DNA of 64,000 bases from Liopterus haemorrhoidalis (Eukaryota > Arthropoda > Insecta > Coleoptera > Dytiscidae). Of the stretch, positions 11,473 to 22,748 are shown piece by piece. Position 1 is the stretch's first letter. Every line of letters begins with the position of its first letter. The notes under the pieces were generated by a model. That model was not told where the DNA came from. It did not search any database and worked only from the letters and a program-made list of their open reading frames with translations. The stretch is from contig OZ020611.1 in NCBI GenBank assembly GCA_963971575.1, positions 60,793,381 through 60,857,380 on the forward strand, in the 5' to 3' direction. The translations under genes were made by a program, and so were the position numbers.

Positions 11473-12283
11473 ATGGATATTACTCGTGAAGGTTTTCGTT
11501 GGATGATTTTTTACGATTTTAGTAAAGGCCTAACTCAACAACAATGCATAAATTCGCTTCGTTCAACTTTTGGAAAATCAAGCCACCAGAAAAGACTGTT
11601 TACAATTGATTTGCAGAATTTCGTCGTGGTCGTGCGTCCGTTAGTGATGAATCTCGTGAAGGTCGACTAAAATCGGTTAGGATTAAAAAATAAAAAAAAC
11701 ATTGCTGTGCGCCAAATAATTGAAGAAGATCGGCATGTGGCTTACCGTGAGATAGAGGCATCCTTTGGCATATTGTAGACTGCAATACATTCGATTTTGC
11801 ATGAACATTTAGCTGTGAAAAAGTTCTGTTCCCGATGCATTCCGCATAATTTGACCGAAGCTCAAAACAAGGCTCGTGTTGATTGGTGTAAAGGATTGCT
11901 AAAAAATCAACCTAGGCACTGCAAAATCCGTATAAAACATCGTTACAGGTGACGAAAATTTATTCATATAAACCAGAAACTAAGCAACAATCCACTGTTT
12001 GGGTCTTCCAAGATGAACCGAAACCCACAAAAGTTGTTCGTTCACGAAGCACTTCCAAGAAAACGATCGCTTGTTTCTCCAGTTGTACTAGACATGTCAC
12101 AACCATTCTTTTGGAGGATCACAGAACAGTTAATGCTGAATGGTACACAACAGTTTGACAATCTGACAAAAATCATCGGCAAAATCAGGAAAAACAACCA
12201 AAAACGTTCTTCATCATGACAATGCAAGCTCCCACACAGCACGTCAAACAATTGATTATTTTAAGGAGGAAAGCATCTAATTA
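11473..12283 (+). pseudogene. mariner transposase, N-terminal and central part
   Basis: The copy starts MDITREGFRWMIFYDFSKG, a mariner N-terminal helix-turn-helix segment. Later pieces in shifting frames are SDESREGRL, HEHLAVKK, TGDEN near the first catalytic Asp (about 11945), YKPETKQQSTVWVFQDEP and RTVNAEWYTTV. Several frameshifts and stops kill it. The frame breaks at 12298 where a hAT element is inserted; the last third follows at 13765. Confidence 0.8.
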
Positions 12284-12689
12284 ATGTTTCATTACCCCAG
12301 GGCCGGCCCGAGAAAAAGCGAGGCCCAGTGCAAGATGCTCGTGCGGGGCCTTCTTCTCTTAAAAAAAAAACACATTCAAAATATTTGTATTTTGCAATAT
12401 TGCATTTATTATTTGTACATATTAGTTACACTAATAATTTTTGAATAATTATAATTAATATTAACAAAATAATATAAATTTGTAAAAAGATCTATAAATT
12501 CCTATTTCATAACGACCATTGCCCATAGAAAACCTATTGTTATGAAATCTCATTCTGAAAACAGTACTGAAATCATAACGTGGCCCAGATGACCATAGAA
12601 CGTTTTAGACCGTATGCAAATGTGGCTTATTGAGATGCGGATATAATTTCAAACTGTGTAATCCGTATGAAGAAAAATATTTAGTTAAA

Positions 12690-12934
12690 TCAACTAGGAT
12701 GGGCTGGAGTCAATGAAATAAACCATGTACAAAGAGATTTTCGTATTGTGCCAGTAGGTAGTAGAATTGAGGTAGACCAAAGCTACGGTGGGTTGATTGT
12801 GTAACACAGGATGCTCGGTCTATCGGTGCAGACAACAGGAGGACAATTACAGAAAATCAGAAGGAATGGCGGAAGACGATTGAGACGGCTATGGCCTGCA
12901 AGGGCCTTGACGGCCGTACCAATAATGATGACTA
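12690..12934 (+). pseudogene. LINE C-terminal scrap inside the hAT
   Basis: The translated end reads GRPKLRWVDCVTQDARSIG and then WRKTIETAMACKGL before a stop. This is the 'GRP..RW.d.v..D' plus 'WR......A..CKGL' tail typical of RT proteins from insect LINEs. The upstream part is frame-shifted. It appears to be a secondary insertion in the hAT element. Confidence 0.6.
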
Positions 12935-12977
12935 ATTCCTTCTGGCATGTTTTATTGCAAAATTGTTAATTATCTCG

Positions 12978-13610
12978 TCAAAATTTAGTTTTCTTGACTA
13001 CTCGGACTCGCTTGACAAAATTGCCAATGCAGAGATACGCTCCTGACTTATACAAGATCGTAAATTTTTTTATTATTTTCAGTTTTGAAAACGATCTCTC
13101 TGCCGATGCAACTGTTACTGGAATTGTCAGTATTACTTTCAAAACAGTTATAAAATTGGGATACAATTCAGATAAATTGTTTTTGTAAATATATTCTAAA
13201 ATATCTAAAATTGTATTTCTAGGCAACAGTACCCGACGACACATTTTAATTTCATAAAAAAAGATCTGTACAATCAATGTCGTCTTTTAAACACAAATTT
13301 AAATCTTTGAAACATTTAAGCAGATCGTATTCAGTCATCTTTTGTATATTGTGTGAATTGTACAAAAAGCCAAATAAATTTTCGTGGTGGTGATAAATTT
13401 CGAATCTTCTTTTAAATGATAAAATTGCATTGTCGATTATAATTAAGAAGTATTTAATTCATCAGTTCCTTCATAGAAAAACTGTTTTGTCTTTCGTCCA
13501 GTACGATGTATTTTAGTTCTATTTCTAATTCTGCAGCAAGTTCCTTTGCGTTAACTATAGAAGATTTAAATCCAGAATCGATGTAATCCTCAAAAAAAAT
13601 TAATAAACCT
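12978..13610 (-). pseudogene. hAT transposase C-terminal remnant
   Basis: Read on the minus strand, the 5' part shows NAKELAAELEIELKYIVLD. After a frame break comes LYPNFITVLKVILTIPVTVA followed directly by SAERSFSKLK, the hAT dimerisation motif of ZBED/ZMYM-like proteins. Stops and frame changes show it is dead. The catalytic core upstream is absent, consistent with an internally deleted element. Confidence 0.75.
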
Positions 13611-13764
13611 TTTTGATGGGAATTTGAATGGTATAAAGGTAAACTTCAACTATGAAAAGAACCGATTTAGTCATTCTATAAATAAACAACTAGGGCCTTC
13701 CGAAGCGCGGGGCCTTGTGCGGTCGCACCGTTCGCACCGCCCTCTGGTTGGCCTTGCATTGCCC

Positions 13765-13972
13765 TTATTCACCTGATTTATCCCCTAATGACTTTTTTTG
13801 TTCCTCAATGTCAAAACAAAAATTGCGTGGACAACGATTGTCCTCACCTCAAGAAGCTATTGAAGTCTTCGAAAACCACGTTTTTGAGATACCAACTTCA
13901 GAGTGCAAAAAATGGTTCAAAAATTGGTTAGAACGCATGCAAAATTGTATAAATCTTAAAATTATATTTTGA
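13765..13972 (+). pseudogene. mariner transposase, C-terminal part
   Basis: It continues the mariner cut at 12298: YSPDLSPNDFF contains the third catalytic Asp, then KLRGQRLSSPQEAIEVFENH and WLERMQNCINL, ending at TGA 13970-13972. The terminal inverted repeats of this mariner could not be identified on either side. Confidence 0.8.
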
Positions 13973-14015
13973 AAAGCAATAAAAGAGATTGTTCAAAGAA
14001 ACAAATCTTTCTTAT

Positions 14016-14506
14016 GCTTCGTTCAGAACCAATAAATTAGAAATTAGAATTAACATGAAATTAGTACTTAACATAAAATTTGTACGTAGAAATTAAGTAC
14101 TGTTCACAATATAAATTAAGACACTGACAGAAATTTATATTGATTTCTACTTTATCGATCGATATTTGACAGCTGTTTACATTTGCTAATGAGATTTGAG
14201 TGTTTCATAGTTCTGAAAAGAACTAAAACAGAGGAAAATTTATATTTATGCTCACAGAAAACATAAAGATGTGGATAGAAACAAAAAAATATAGTCATAG
14301 AAATTTTTAGGTTGACAAGTGCTTACTGCGCATGCGTCAATTATAAGTTAACGTAAAGGTTTGGAGTCTGGAAACTAATTTTAATTTATAAGTATAAGTA
14401 TTAATTTTGAAGGTTATGAATGATAACGTACAGTTACGTATAACAAACATTTACGTTAATTCTAAGTACTAATTCTAATTCCTCATTTCGAGGTTCTGAA
14501 CGCAGC
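14016..14506. mobile_element. MITE, about 490 bp
   Basis: Terminal inverted repeats GCTKCGTTCAGAACC, continuing into a less perfect GAATTAGAATTARNAC match, face each other at 14016 and 14506. No coding potential. The target duplication is unclear, so the superfamily is not assigned. Confidence 0.6.
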
Positions 14507-15039
14507 AATAGTTTTTGTAAAAACGTAAAAGGTAGCCTTCGTAGATGTATAATATTTGCCAATTTAGTAATAGTTCCGCAGGTATTAACACACGTCCACA
14601 CTCTACGGCTATGAAAATAACATCGATGTTAACATATTAAAATTACATTCTTAAGAAATCTAGTTTAAAACATTCAATGCTAAGAGTTTTCTTAACATAA
14701 CAAAGTAGTTATAGTATACTTACAAGGTCTAAATGTCTAGGGGTAACTAAGTCTCTCATGTAAATTACTTCACAAGTATTATTTGTTATATCAGGTACCA
14801 AAAACGGTAAACAAACCAGGAATAGAAAAGAAAACAGAATATGCATTACAAAAGAAAGTGCAATTCAAAGAGAACTGAACCAATCAAGTGTGTTTATCAA
14901 AGTGTTTGTTCAGCAATAACAAACAGACACAGGAAAATACATTCCGAATTTTGATGCTGTGATGAAAAACACATATCAGAATACCACAATATTGATCTGA
15001 TTGAGAATTAAATTCATGTATACGCAGTGCTTCGAAAAC

Positions 15040-16236
15040 TTTCTAACGATGACATTTAAAAAACGACGATTTAACATCGCTAAAAAAATCTGTATTCTGA
15101 ACAACCCGATGTAAATCCCAATGTTATAGCTTGTTTCCGGTGTAAAATTAACATTGGGGCTATCTTCTCGGTTGTTGTGATATCTATTAGAATTACGTTT
15201 TGTTAGGTTAGTGTTTTTAAAAACAGTAAAATATTATTCAAAAATAAGAATGAGGAACAAAAAACATCCAAAATATAATAAGCCTAATTTGAAAGCTAAA
15301 CAAAAGCAGCCACAGGTATGGTCATAACATGCATCATCTTGTCATGACAGCGAACAATATGAAGTTTATTTGAAAGAGATGGTAGAATGCATTTATAGTT
15401 AGAGAGTAAAAGAAGGTATTTTATTTTTATTTTTATTATACAAACAGGCCATAATATTAATGACATACTTATTTTTTAGCTATTTAAAGACTAAGTAAAT
15501 TTGACCCGTGCAAAATACTGTTTCGGTGAATTACTGATTCATCGGTGCAGAAATGCAGTATGAACAAAATCCACAAATTGGAAATGACAACGGTTGAAGA
15601 ATGTGACTTATGGGTGTATAGAAAAGTAGCATTTACTAGTTTTGTTGATCTTAAAGGTGTTTATCATGTGCGGGTGCTAAAAATTAAAAAAAAATGTAGC
15701 TGGGTAGTTACGATGAAGATGAAAGAGAATTTTCACCTCAGATTTTTTAGAAGTTAAGTTATTTTTTGTATACAATAAATATTTTTATATTAAAATATAA
15801 GTGAAATTACTTTTTGCCCACATTAGTCTTAAAATTTTTACTACAGATTTAAAATAGTACCTTGAACTATAAAGAAATGAAGAAATATTTTTTTAAATAA
15901 TTTTTTTAATTAATATATATATTTTTTCTTTTATTTTTATTATAGATTTGTTGGCAATTCAATATATTTTAAAATAGAATATAAATGCAATAATTTCATG
16001 ATTTATTTTTAATAATTTTGGTTAAAAAGTAATACAAATCTGTTCCAAATAACATTTAACACCACTCGACTTTCAATTCCGTCAAGCTTTTTCCTAGCGG
16101 TTAATCTAACAACTAAAATGTTAACTCACATCGCCGAATGTTAACATAGCAACACTTCAGGATACCGTTTTTTTAACATCGTTCAATCTCGGACGTATTC
16201 GTCGATGTACGACTTAACATTTCACTTCAGAATACC
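15040..16236 (+). repeat. Repeat unit X, copy 1
   Basis: The unit is recognised by its copies. 15045-15640 is matched in reverse complement at about 22065-22640. 15598-16145 is matched directly at about 17209-17725, resuming at 21838. It ends at a GGTATTCTGAA-type terminus at 16236. A short frame at 15545-15757 (CDLWVYRKVAFTSFVDL) lies in the duplicated part, possibly an exon after a TTTTTTAG acceptor near 15479. I do not recognise the protein. Confidence 0.55.
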
Positions 16237-16303
16237 GCCATTATGTTGGTATTCTGAAGTGAAATGTTAAGTCGTACATCGACGGATACGTCTGAGGTTG
16301 AAC
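16181..16303. repeat. Palindrome of two abutting transposon ends
   Basis: Arms of about 56 bp (16181-16236 and 16248-16303) with few mismatches are separated by 11 bp. The central ends read CACTTCAGAATACC and GGTATTCTGAAGTG, the same motif as the terminus near 22697. They look like two elements of one family placed end to end. Confidence 0.8.
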
Positions 16304-16860
16304 AATGTTCTGAAATACAAAAATTCTGCAATAATTTTTATCACTTTTCTTCCCTATTAACAACTATTTGGCAGCACTCGATAAATCTTAAATATAAAAC
16401 ATATTGTTTTTTAATTTTTGGCACTTGAACATGAAAAACACTTTCTTTAAGATCTACAAAACTATACTCTATGTCTGAAAGACTGATAGTAATAAATCAT
16501 TTTGTCAGGCAGTTACCAGTGGCATGCACATTTTAAACACGTTTAAATTGGTTTTGTGTATTTCTATATTACTATTTATCATTTTATTAAACGCACGCCT
16601 GTGACCATATATATCATATCATTAAACACACCCTTGTGACCATATTTTTCCTCAAAATTTTAGGGTCAAATTTTTATGGTCTATTGTGTTTAACCCTATA
16701 ATATAATAATAATATTCATCTATAATATATAATAATAATAATAATAATAATATTTATTGGTGTTATTACATTAAGCATGTTTACACAGGTCAAAATCAAT
16801 ATAAAATCAAGACATTTCAACATAACATATTAAAAACCAAAAACTTATCAATAAAAGATA

Positions 16861-17156
16861 ATTAAAATTAAATTAAAATTAAAATTAAAATTAAAATTAA
16901 AATTAAAATTAAAATTAAAATTAAAATTAAAATTAAAATTAAAATTAAAATTAAAATTAAAATTAAAATTAAAATCAAAATCAAAATCAAAATTAAAATT
17001 AAATTCAAAATTAAAATCAAAATCAAAATCAAAATTAAAATTAAAATTAAAATTAAAATCAAAGTCAATATCAAAATTAAAATCAAAATCAAAATTAAAA
17101 TCAAAATCAAAATTAAAATCAAAATCAAAATCAAAATCAAAATCAAAATTAAAATC
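16861..17156. repeat. (AAAATT)n / (AAAATC)n hexanucleotide array
   Basis: About 48 hexamer units. The left third is almost pure AAAATT; the rest mixes AAAATT and AAAATC. The minus strand is an uninterrupted LI/LN dipeptide frame with no biological meaning. Near-copies of AAATCAAGACATT flank both sides. Confidence 0.95.
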
Positions 17157-17208
17157 AAGACATTGTACAGTAACAAATTAAAATCAAAATTTATACAAAA
17201 TTTATTAA

Positions 17209-17724
17209 AAATGTGACTTATGGGTGTATAGAAAAGTAGCATTTACTAGTTTTGTTGATCTTAAAGGTGTTTATCATGTGCGGGTACTAAAAATTTAAAA
17301 AAAAATGTAGCTGGGTAGTTACGATGAAGATGAAAGAGAATTTTCACCTCAGATTTTTTAGAAGTTAAGTTATTTTTTGTATACAATAAATATTTTTATA
17401 TTAAAATATAAGTGAAATTACTTTTTGCCCACATTAGTTTTAAAATTTTTACTACAGATTTAAAATAGTACCTTGAACTATAAAGAAATGAAGAAATATT
17501 TTTTTAAATAATTTTTTGAATTAATATATATATTTTTTCTTTTATTTTTATTATAGATTTGTTGGCAATTCAATATATTTTAAAATAGAATATAAATGCA
17601 ATAATTTCATGATTTATTTTTAATAATTTTGGTTAAAAAGTAATACAAATCTGTTCAAAATAACATTTAACACCACTCGACTTTCAATTCCGTCAAGCTT
17701 TTTCCTAGCGGTTAATCTAACAAC
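17209..17724 (+). repeat. Repeat unit X, copy 2 (left of Harbinger)
   Basis: It is nearly identical to 15600-16120, including the CDLWVYRKVAFTSF coding remnant, now with a frameshift. The unit is interrupted at 17728 and resumes at 21841 with AATGTTAACTCACATCGCCG. Confidence 0.85.
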
Positions 17725-18429
17725 TAAGGGCCGGTTTCTAGAAGCTCAGTAAACTATAAGCTAATGGTAAACTACGGTTGCCTTAGTAAACTGTTGCAGG
17801 AACAAAAAACAATCCAAAGTTAACCATAAGTCAACTATGCATAGTTTACTTCGAGTTTGACGTGAGTTCAACCAAGGCTTCCTTGGTTAAGCGTTGCACA
17901 AACGTTGGTCAGGACTTGAACTCGAGTCAAACAATTGAATTTTTCTGACTATACCTTGATCACAGTTTAACTGCGATATACGTCAATATTCGGTTTTTTT
18001 ATAAATTTTATTTTCATAATTTTTGGGCTAAATAAGAGAAAAAAGTAATTTAAATAAGAAGACGGTAAATTAAATTCTTAATTTGTGTTTTAAAATGAAA
18101 ATGCACCTAACTATTATTAATGAATGTGACTTTAATATAACATAACCTACAAAATTTCCTTATAAATTCAAAATCAATTTTTAATTTGATATTTCAATAA
18201 CGTTATAATATAATTGTAAAAGAAATATTAAATACATGAATAATTTATATATATTTATTTTGTACCACTGTAAATAAATATTAAATACATATATAATCAT
18301 TATATATTTACATATTTTGATTATTCGTACATAATTCTAGGTTTCTATAATTATTTTTTCCTTATCCTATTCGAGCAATAGAAAAATTTCAACTTCCAGC
18401 CTATGTTCTTTGCCCGCAACAGAAGATAT

Positions 18430-18830
18430 GGAATAAGATTCTTCAGACGGCGAAAAAAGGCTTTAGTAAAGTACTAATTTTATATCATACAAGTACTCGG
18501 AGCAATAGATTATACACCTATTCCAATTCAGTCAACTGGTGCACTTATCAACAATTTTTCCTGATACTACCTTTGAATACACATACAAGAGTAGAGAAAA
18601 ATTCTAACAGGGCCCATGTTGCAACAGGAATGGCAATTAATATTGACCGTGTTCTAACGACAATTATATCTTGTGCCGTTTTACATAATTTTTGTATACA
18701 ACAGCATGATACGATAGAAATTCCTGTAGAACTATTGCAGAGCGATGAACCAAATATTTGAGAAGGTAATGATACCAATGTGGCTGTACGTAGTGCATTA
18801 ATCCAAACAGTTATTGGTGTACCCTAAAAA
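18430..18830 (+). pseudogene. Harbinger (HARBI1-like) transposase remnant, left arm
   Basis: Pieces include QVLGAIDYTPIPIQS (compare the G.IDCTHI motif around a catalytic Asp) and, after a frame change, TTIISCAVLHNFCIQQHD, the hallmark 'ACAVLHNFC' end of Harbinger nucleases. Only the C-terminal portion is visible and it has stops. Confidence 0.7.
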
Positions 18831-19029
18831 AATTAATACAATATAATGTAATAATTAAAACAAAACCACTTTATTATTTTTTATAGTTTAATTTTTTTAT
18901 TAATTCTAATTCAATTTATATTTAAGTCATAATTGTACAGCATTCTTGCTTTATTTTTCTCTATTAGCGCAGCCTGGTATTTACTCTTATAATAAACTTT
19001 TATAATGTGTTATTATTATTATTTTTTTA

Positions 19030-19669
19030 AATTATGTTTCTTGCTTGTCTTTTTTTTGTTATGATTGGAAGGTTCAGGATTAGCTTCTTGTTGCATTTCA
19101 GGTTCTGGTTCTGGTTCAACTTGATAAAAAATATGAACTAAAGCCAGTTCTGAATCAGTTAGGTAGGCAGGAGGTGGTGGTAAAATATATAGGCTAAAAT
19201 ACAGTTATCGACATATTTTCAATAATTTGTTGTTTCCATCGGTATCGACACTATATCAGTACTACACGAAAACTGTTTTTTTCAAGAAACCAGCTCCTAA
19301 ACAGATACTGAAGAGCGTACATTTAATTCACAAATGTTCTTTTTAGTTTATTATTTTTTTAAAATTAAAATACAAATATTTAATTTGTTTTGTGTCTCTT
19401 CACGCAACTTGAGTTAAATTCATCTGTAATCTGGTACCAAATTTTCTTTTTTTTGAATTGTTCAATTATCACATTTTTGTCTTCAGTAATATAAGAATAT
19501 CTGAAAAATGATAAATACAAATTTTAGGTTATGTTTTAAGAATAATTTAAAAATATTTAGATTTCAAAAGAAATAAAAATATATGTATACTTACTTACCG
19601 AAAATATCTAGAAAAATGTTTTTATCGGTGTTGGTAAAGTTTGGTGTTCGTGAATTCATTTTTTTAGTT
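19030..19669 (-). pseudogene. Harbinger second protein (Myb/SANT-like), left arm copy
   Basis: Mirror image of the better readable copy at 19952-20530. The minus strand contains MNSRTPNFTNTDKN, a splice acceptor in the same place, and downstream LTDSELALVHIFYQVEPEPE. It has an extra block of about 85 bp near 19200-19290 that the right arm lacks. Confidence 0.6.
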
Positions 19670-19951
19670 CATTTTAAAACGTTTTAATTCTTGACAGCTG
19701 ATTACTGTCACGTGAAGTACAGTTCCCTTAGGGCCGGTTTCTGAAAAGTCAGTTAACTATGGTAACGACTGACTAATGGTCAAGTCTGACTGATGGTCAG
19801 TTTTATTTTGCGTTGCATAAACATTTTTTAAAGCTTGGTCAGTGGAACAATTGGTTTACTATGCACAGATATTTTTTGCTAATGTGAACTGTACTTCACG
19901 TGACAGTAATCAGCTGTCAAGAATTAAAACGTTTTAAAATGAACTAAAAAA

Positions 19952-20231
19952 ATGAATTCACGAACACCAAACTTTACCAACACCGATAAAAACATTTTTC
20001 TAGATATTTTCGGTAAGTAAGTATACATATATTTTTATTTCTTTTGAAATCTAAATATTTTTAAATTATTCTTAAAACATAACCTAAAATTTGTATTTAT
20101 CATTTTTCAGATATTCTTATATTACTGAAGACAAAAATGTGATAATTGAACAATTCAAAAAAAAGAAAATTTGGTACCAGATTACAGATGAATTTAACTC
20201 AAGTTGCGTGAAGAGACACAAAACAAATTAA
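19952..20231 (+). pseudogene. Harbinger Myb/SANT-like DNA-binding protein, intron-containing
   Basis: Exon 1 (19952-20016) encodes MNSRTPNFTNTDKNIFLDIF. An intron of 94 bp (20017-20110, GTAAGTAT..TTTTCAG) follows, and exon 2 continues SYITEDKNVIIEQF and IWYQITDEFNSS. This is the start of a Myb/SANT-like domain, the accessory protein that escorts the nuclease to the element's ends. A TAA at 20229 truncates it. The proline- and glutamate-rich C-terminus (PPPPAYLTDSELALV, EPEPEPEM) is still readable at 20345-20530. Confidence 0.65.
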
Positions 20232-20719
20232 ATATTTGTATTTTAATTTTAAAAAAATAATAAACAAACTAAAAAGAACATTTGTGAATTAAATAAACGC
20301 TCTTCAGTATCTGTTTAGGAGCTGGTTTCTTGAAAAAAACCTATATATTTTACCACCACCTCCTGCCTACCTAACTGATTCAGAACTGGCTTTAGTTCAT
20401 ATTTTTTATCAAGTTGAACCAGAACCAGAACCTGAAATGCAACAAGAAGCTAATCCTGAACCTTCCAATCCTAACACAAAAAAAGACAAACATAAGACAA
20501 AAAGCAAGAAACATAATTTAAAAAAATAATAATAATAACACATTATAAAAGTTAATTATAAGAGTAAATACCAGGCTGCGCTAATAGAGAAAAATAAAGC
20601 AAGAATGCTGTACAATTATGACTTAAATATAAATTAAATTAGAATTAATAAAAAAATTAAACTATAAAAAATAATAAAGTGGTTTTGTTTTAATTATTAC
20701 ATTATATTGTATTAATTTT

Positions 20720-21160
20720 TTTAGGGTACACCAATAACTGTTTGGATTAATGCACTACGTACAGCCACATTGGTATCATTACCCTCTCAAATGTTTGGTT
20801 CATCGCTCTGCAATAGTTCTACAGGAATTTATATCGTATCATGCTGTTGTATACAAAAATTATGTAAAACGGCACAAGATATAATTGTCGTTAGGACACG
20901 GTCAATATTAATTGCCATTCCTGTTGCAACATGGGCCCTATTAGAATTTTTCTCTACTCTTGTATGTGTATTCAAAGGTAGTGTCAGGAAAAATTGTTGA
21001 TAAGTGCACCAAGTGACTGACTTGGTGCATAATCAACATTATTATAATGTGCATAATCTGTTGCTCCGAGTACTTGTATGATATAAAATTAGTACTTTAC
21101 TAAAGCCTTTTTTCGCCGTCTGAAGAATCTTATTCCATATCTTCTATTGAGGGCAAAGAA
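20720..21160 (-). pseudogene. Harbinger transposase remnant, right arm
   Basis: Reverse complement of the left-arm copy; the minus strand again encodes the AVLHNFCIQQHD end. The region near 21003-21060 differs from the left arm by a short insertion, so the two halves have diverged separately. Confidence 0.65.
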
Positions 21161-22064
21161 CATAGGCTGGAAGTTGAAATTTTTCTATTGCTCGAATAGG
21201 ATAAGGAAAAATAATAATAGAAACCTAGAATTATGTACGAATAATCAAAATATGTAAATATATAATGATTATATATGTATTTAATATTTATTTACAGTGG
21301 TACAAAATAAATATATATAAATTATTCATGTATTTAATATTTCTTTTACAATTATATTATAACGTTATTGAAATATCAAATTAAAAATTGATTTTGAATT
21401 TATAAGGAAATTTTGTGGGTTATGTTATATTAAAGTCACATTCATTAATAATAGTTAGGTGCATTTTCATTTTAAAACACAAATTAAGAATTTAATTTAC
21501 CGTCTTCTTATTTAAATTACTTTTTTCTTTTATTTAGCCCAAAAATTATGAAAATAAAATTTATGAAAAAACCGAATATTGACGTATATCGCAGTTAAAC
21601 TGTGATCAAGGTATAGTCAGAAAAATTCAATTGTTTGACTCGAGTTCAAGTCGTGACCAACGTTTGTGCAACACTTAACCAAGGAAGCCTTGGTTGAACT
21701 CACGTCAAATGCGAAGTAAACTATGCATAGTTGACTTATGGTTAACTTTGGATTGTTTTTTGTTCCTGCAACAGTTTACTAAGGCAACCGTAGTTTACCA
21801 TTAGCTTATAGTTTACTGAGCTTCTAGAAACCGGCCCTAAAATGTTAACTCACATCGCCGAATGTTAAAAAACCCTAATTCGTATTCCCATATAATATGT
21901 GCGGCACACTCGGTTGTTTTTAACAATATTTCATTTCGAACTATTCATATTTTGTCGCTTTTGTTTTACCGCTTCCGTGTGATAATACAATAACTTTTTA
22001 CAAATAATAAATTGTAATACTATCAGTCTTTCGGAGATAGAGTATAGTAATGGCTACTTTTCTC

Positions 22065-22697
22065 TACACCGATAAGCCACATTCTTCAACCGTAGTCATT
22101 TGACTTCCAATTTATGGATTTCCTCATATTGCATTTCTGCTCCGTTAAATCTTACTGTATTTTGTACGAACCAAGTTTTCCGTTTTTTTTTTTTTTATTC
22201 TTATTTTTTTTTTTCGTTATAAATTATATATATAAGAAATAATAATAATAATAATAAAATACCTTGTTTCACTGTCTAAATATTAATGCACTCTTCCATC
22301 TCTTACAAATAAACTTCATATTGTTTGCTATCTTGACAAAATGAGGTTAGTGCATATTATGACCCTACCTGTGGTTGCTTTTGTTTAGTCTTCAAATTTG
22401 TTGTTTTTTAAATAGTATTATATTTTAGATGTTTTTTGTTTCTCATTCTTATTTTTGAATAATATTTCAACTGTTTTTGAAAACACTAACCTAACAAAAC
22501 GTATTTCTGACAGACATCGGAACAAATGTGAAGATAGCCCCAATTTTAATTTTACACTGGAAACAAGCTATAACATTTGGTTTTACATCGGGTTGTTCAG
22601 AATACGGATATTTTCAGCGATGTTAAATCTGATTTAATAGAGCAATGTTATTTTCAGTTGTGTTAATAACACCCGTTTTATGATGGAAACTTCAGAA
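22065..22697 (-). repeat. Repeat unit X, inverted copy and terminus
   Basis: From about 22065 to 22640 the sequence is the reverse complement of 15045-15640 with moderate divergence. It ends in ACTTCAGAATACC at about 22697, matching the palindrome terminus at 16236. It could be the right end of a larger element starting at 16248. Confidence 0.55.
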
Positions 22698-22748
22698 TAC
22701 CGCCACAAATAACACCACGACAAACTCGCACGAATTCTACTTACTATA

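Larger units (their letters stand above)
12298..13756 (-). mobile_element. hAT element inserted in mariner
   Basis: The ends are CAGGGCCGGCC on the left and GGTTGGCCTTG on the right. They are flanked by CATTACCC (12290-12297) and CATTGCCC (13757-13764), an 8-bp target duplication with one mismatch. Removing the element and one duplicate restores the mariner reading F-H-Y-P-Y-S-P-D. It carries a broken hAT transposase on the minus strand and a LINE scrap. Confidence 0.85.
17728..21837. mobile_element. PIF/Harbinger composite: inverted dimer, 4.1 kb
   Basis: Both outer ends are the same terminus, GGGCCGGTTTCTAGAAGCTC, in inverted orientation, flanked by TAA duplications (17725-17727 and 21838-21840). 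The uninterrupted paralogue at about 16111-16135 reads ACAACTAAAATGTTAACTC, the empty site. Inside are two head-to-head copies of one element. The right one (19731-21837) has both ends; the left one (17728 to about 19726) lacks its inner end. The arms are about 2 kb each with a loop near 19722-19890. Confidence 0.85.
19731..21837 (-). mobile_element. Complete single Harbinger unit (right half of dimer)
   Basis: The left end GGGCCGGTTTCTGAAAAGTC and right end (complement of GGGCCGGTTTCTAGAAGCTC) share the first 12 bases and then differ, so the two ends of the element can be told apart. It holds both proteins in opposite directions, the usual Harbinger arrangement. Left of it is TTA, not TAA, so it did not transpose alone to this spot. 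Confidence 0.7.

Noticed and set aside
16868..17242. LILI repeat protein on the minus strand
   Set aside because: Translation of the hexamer array; no complexity outside it.
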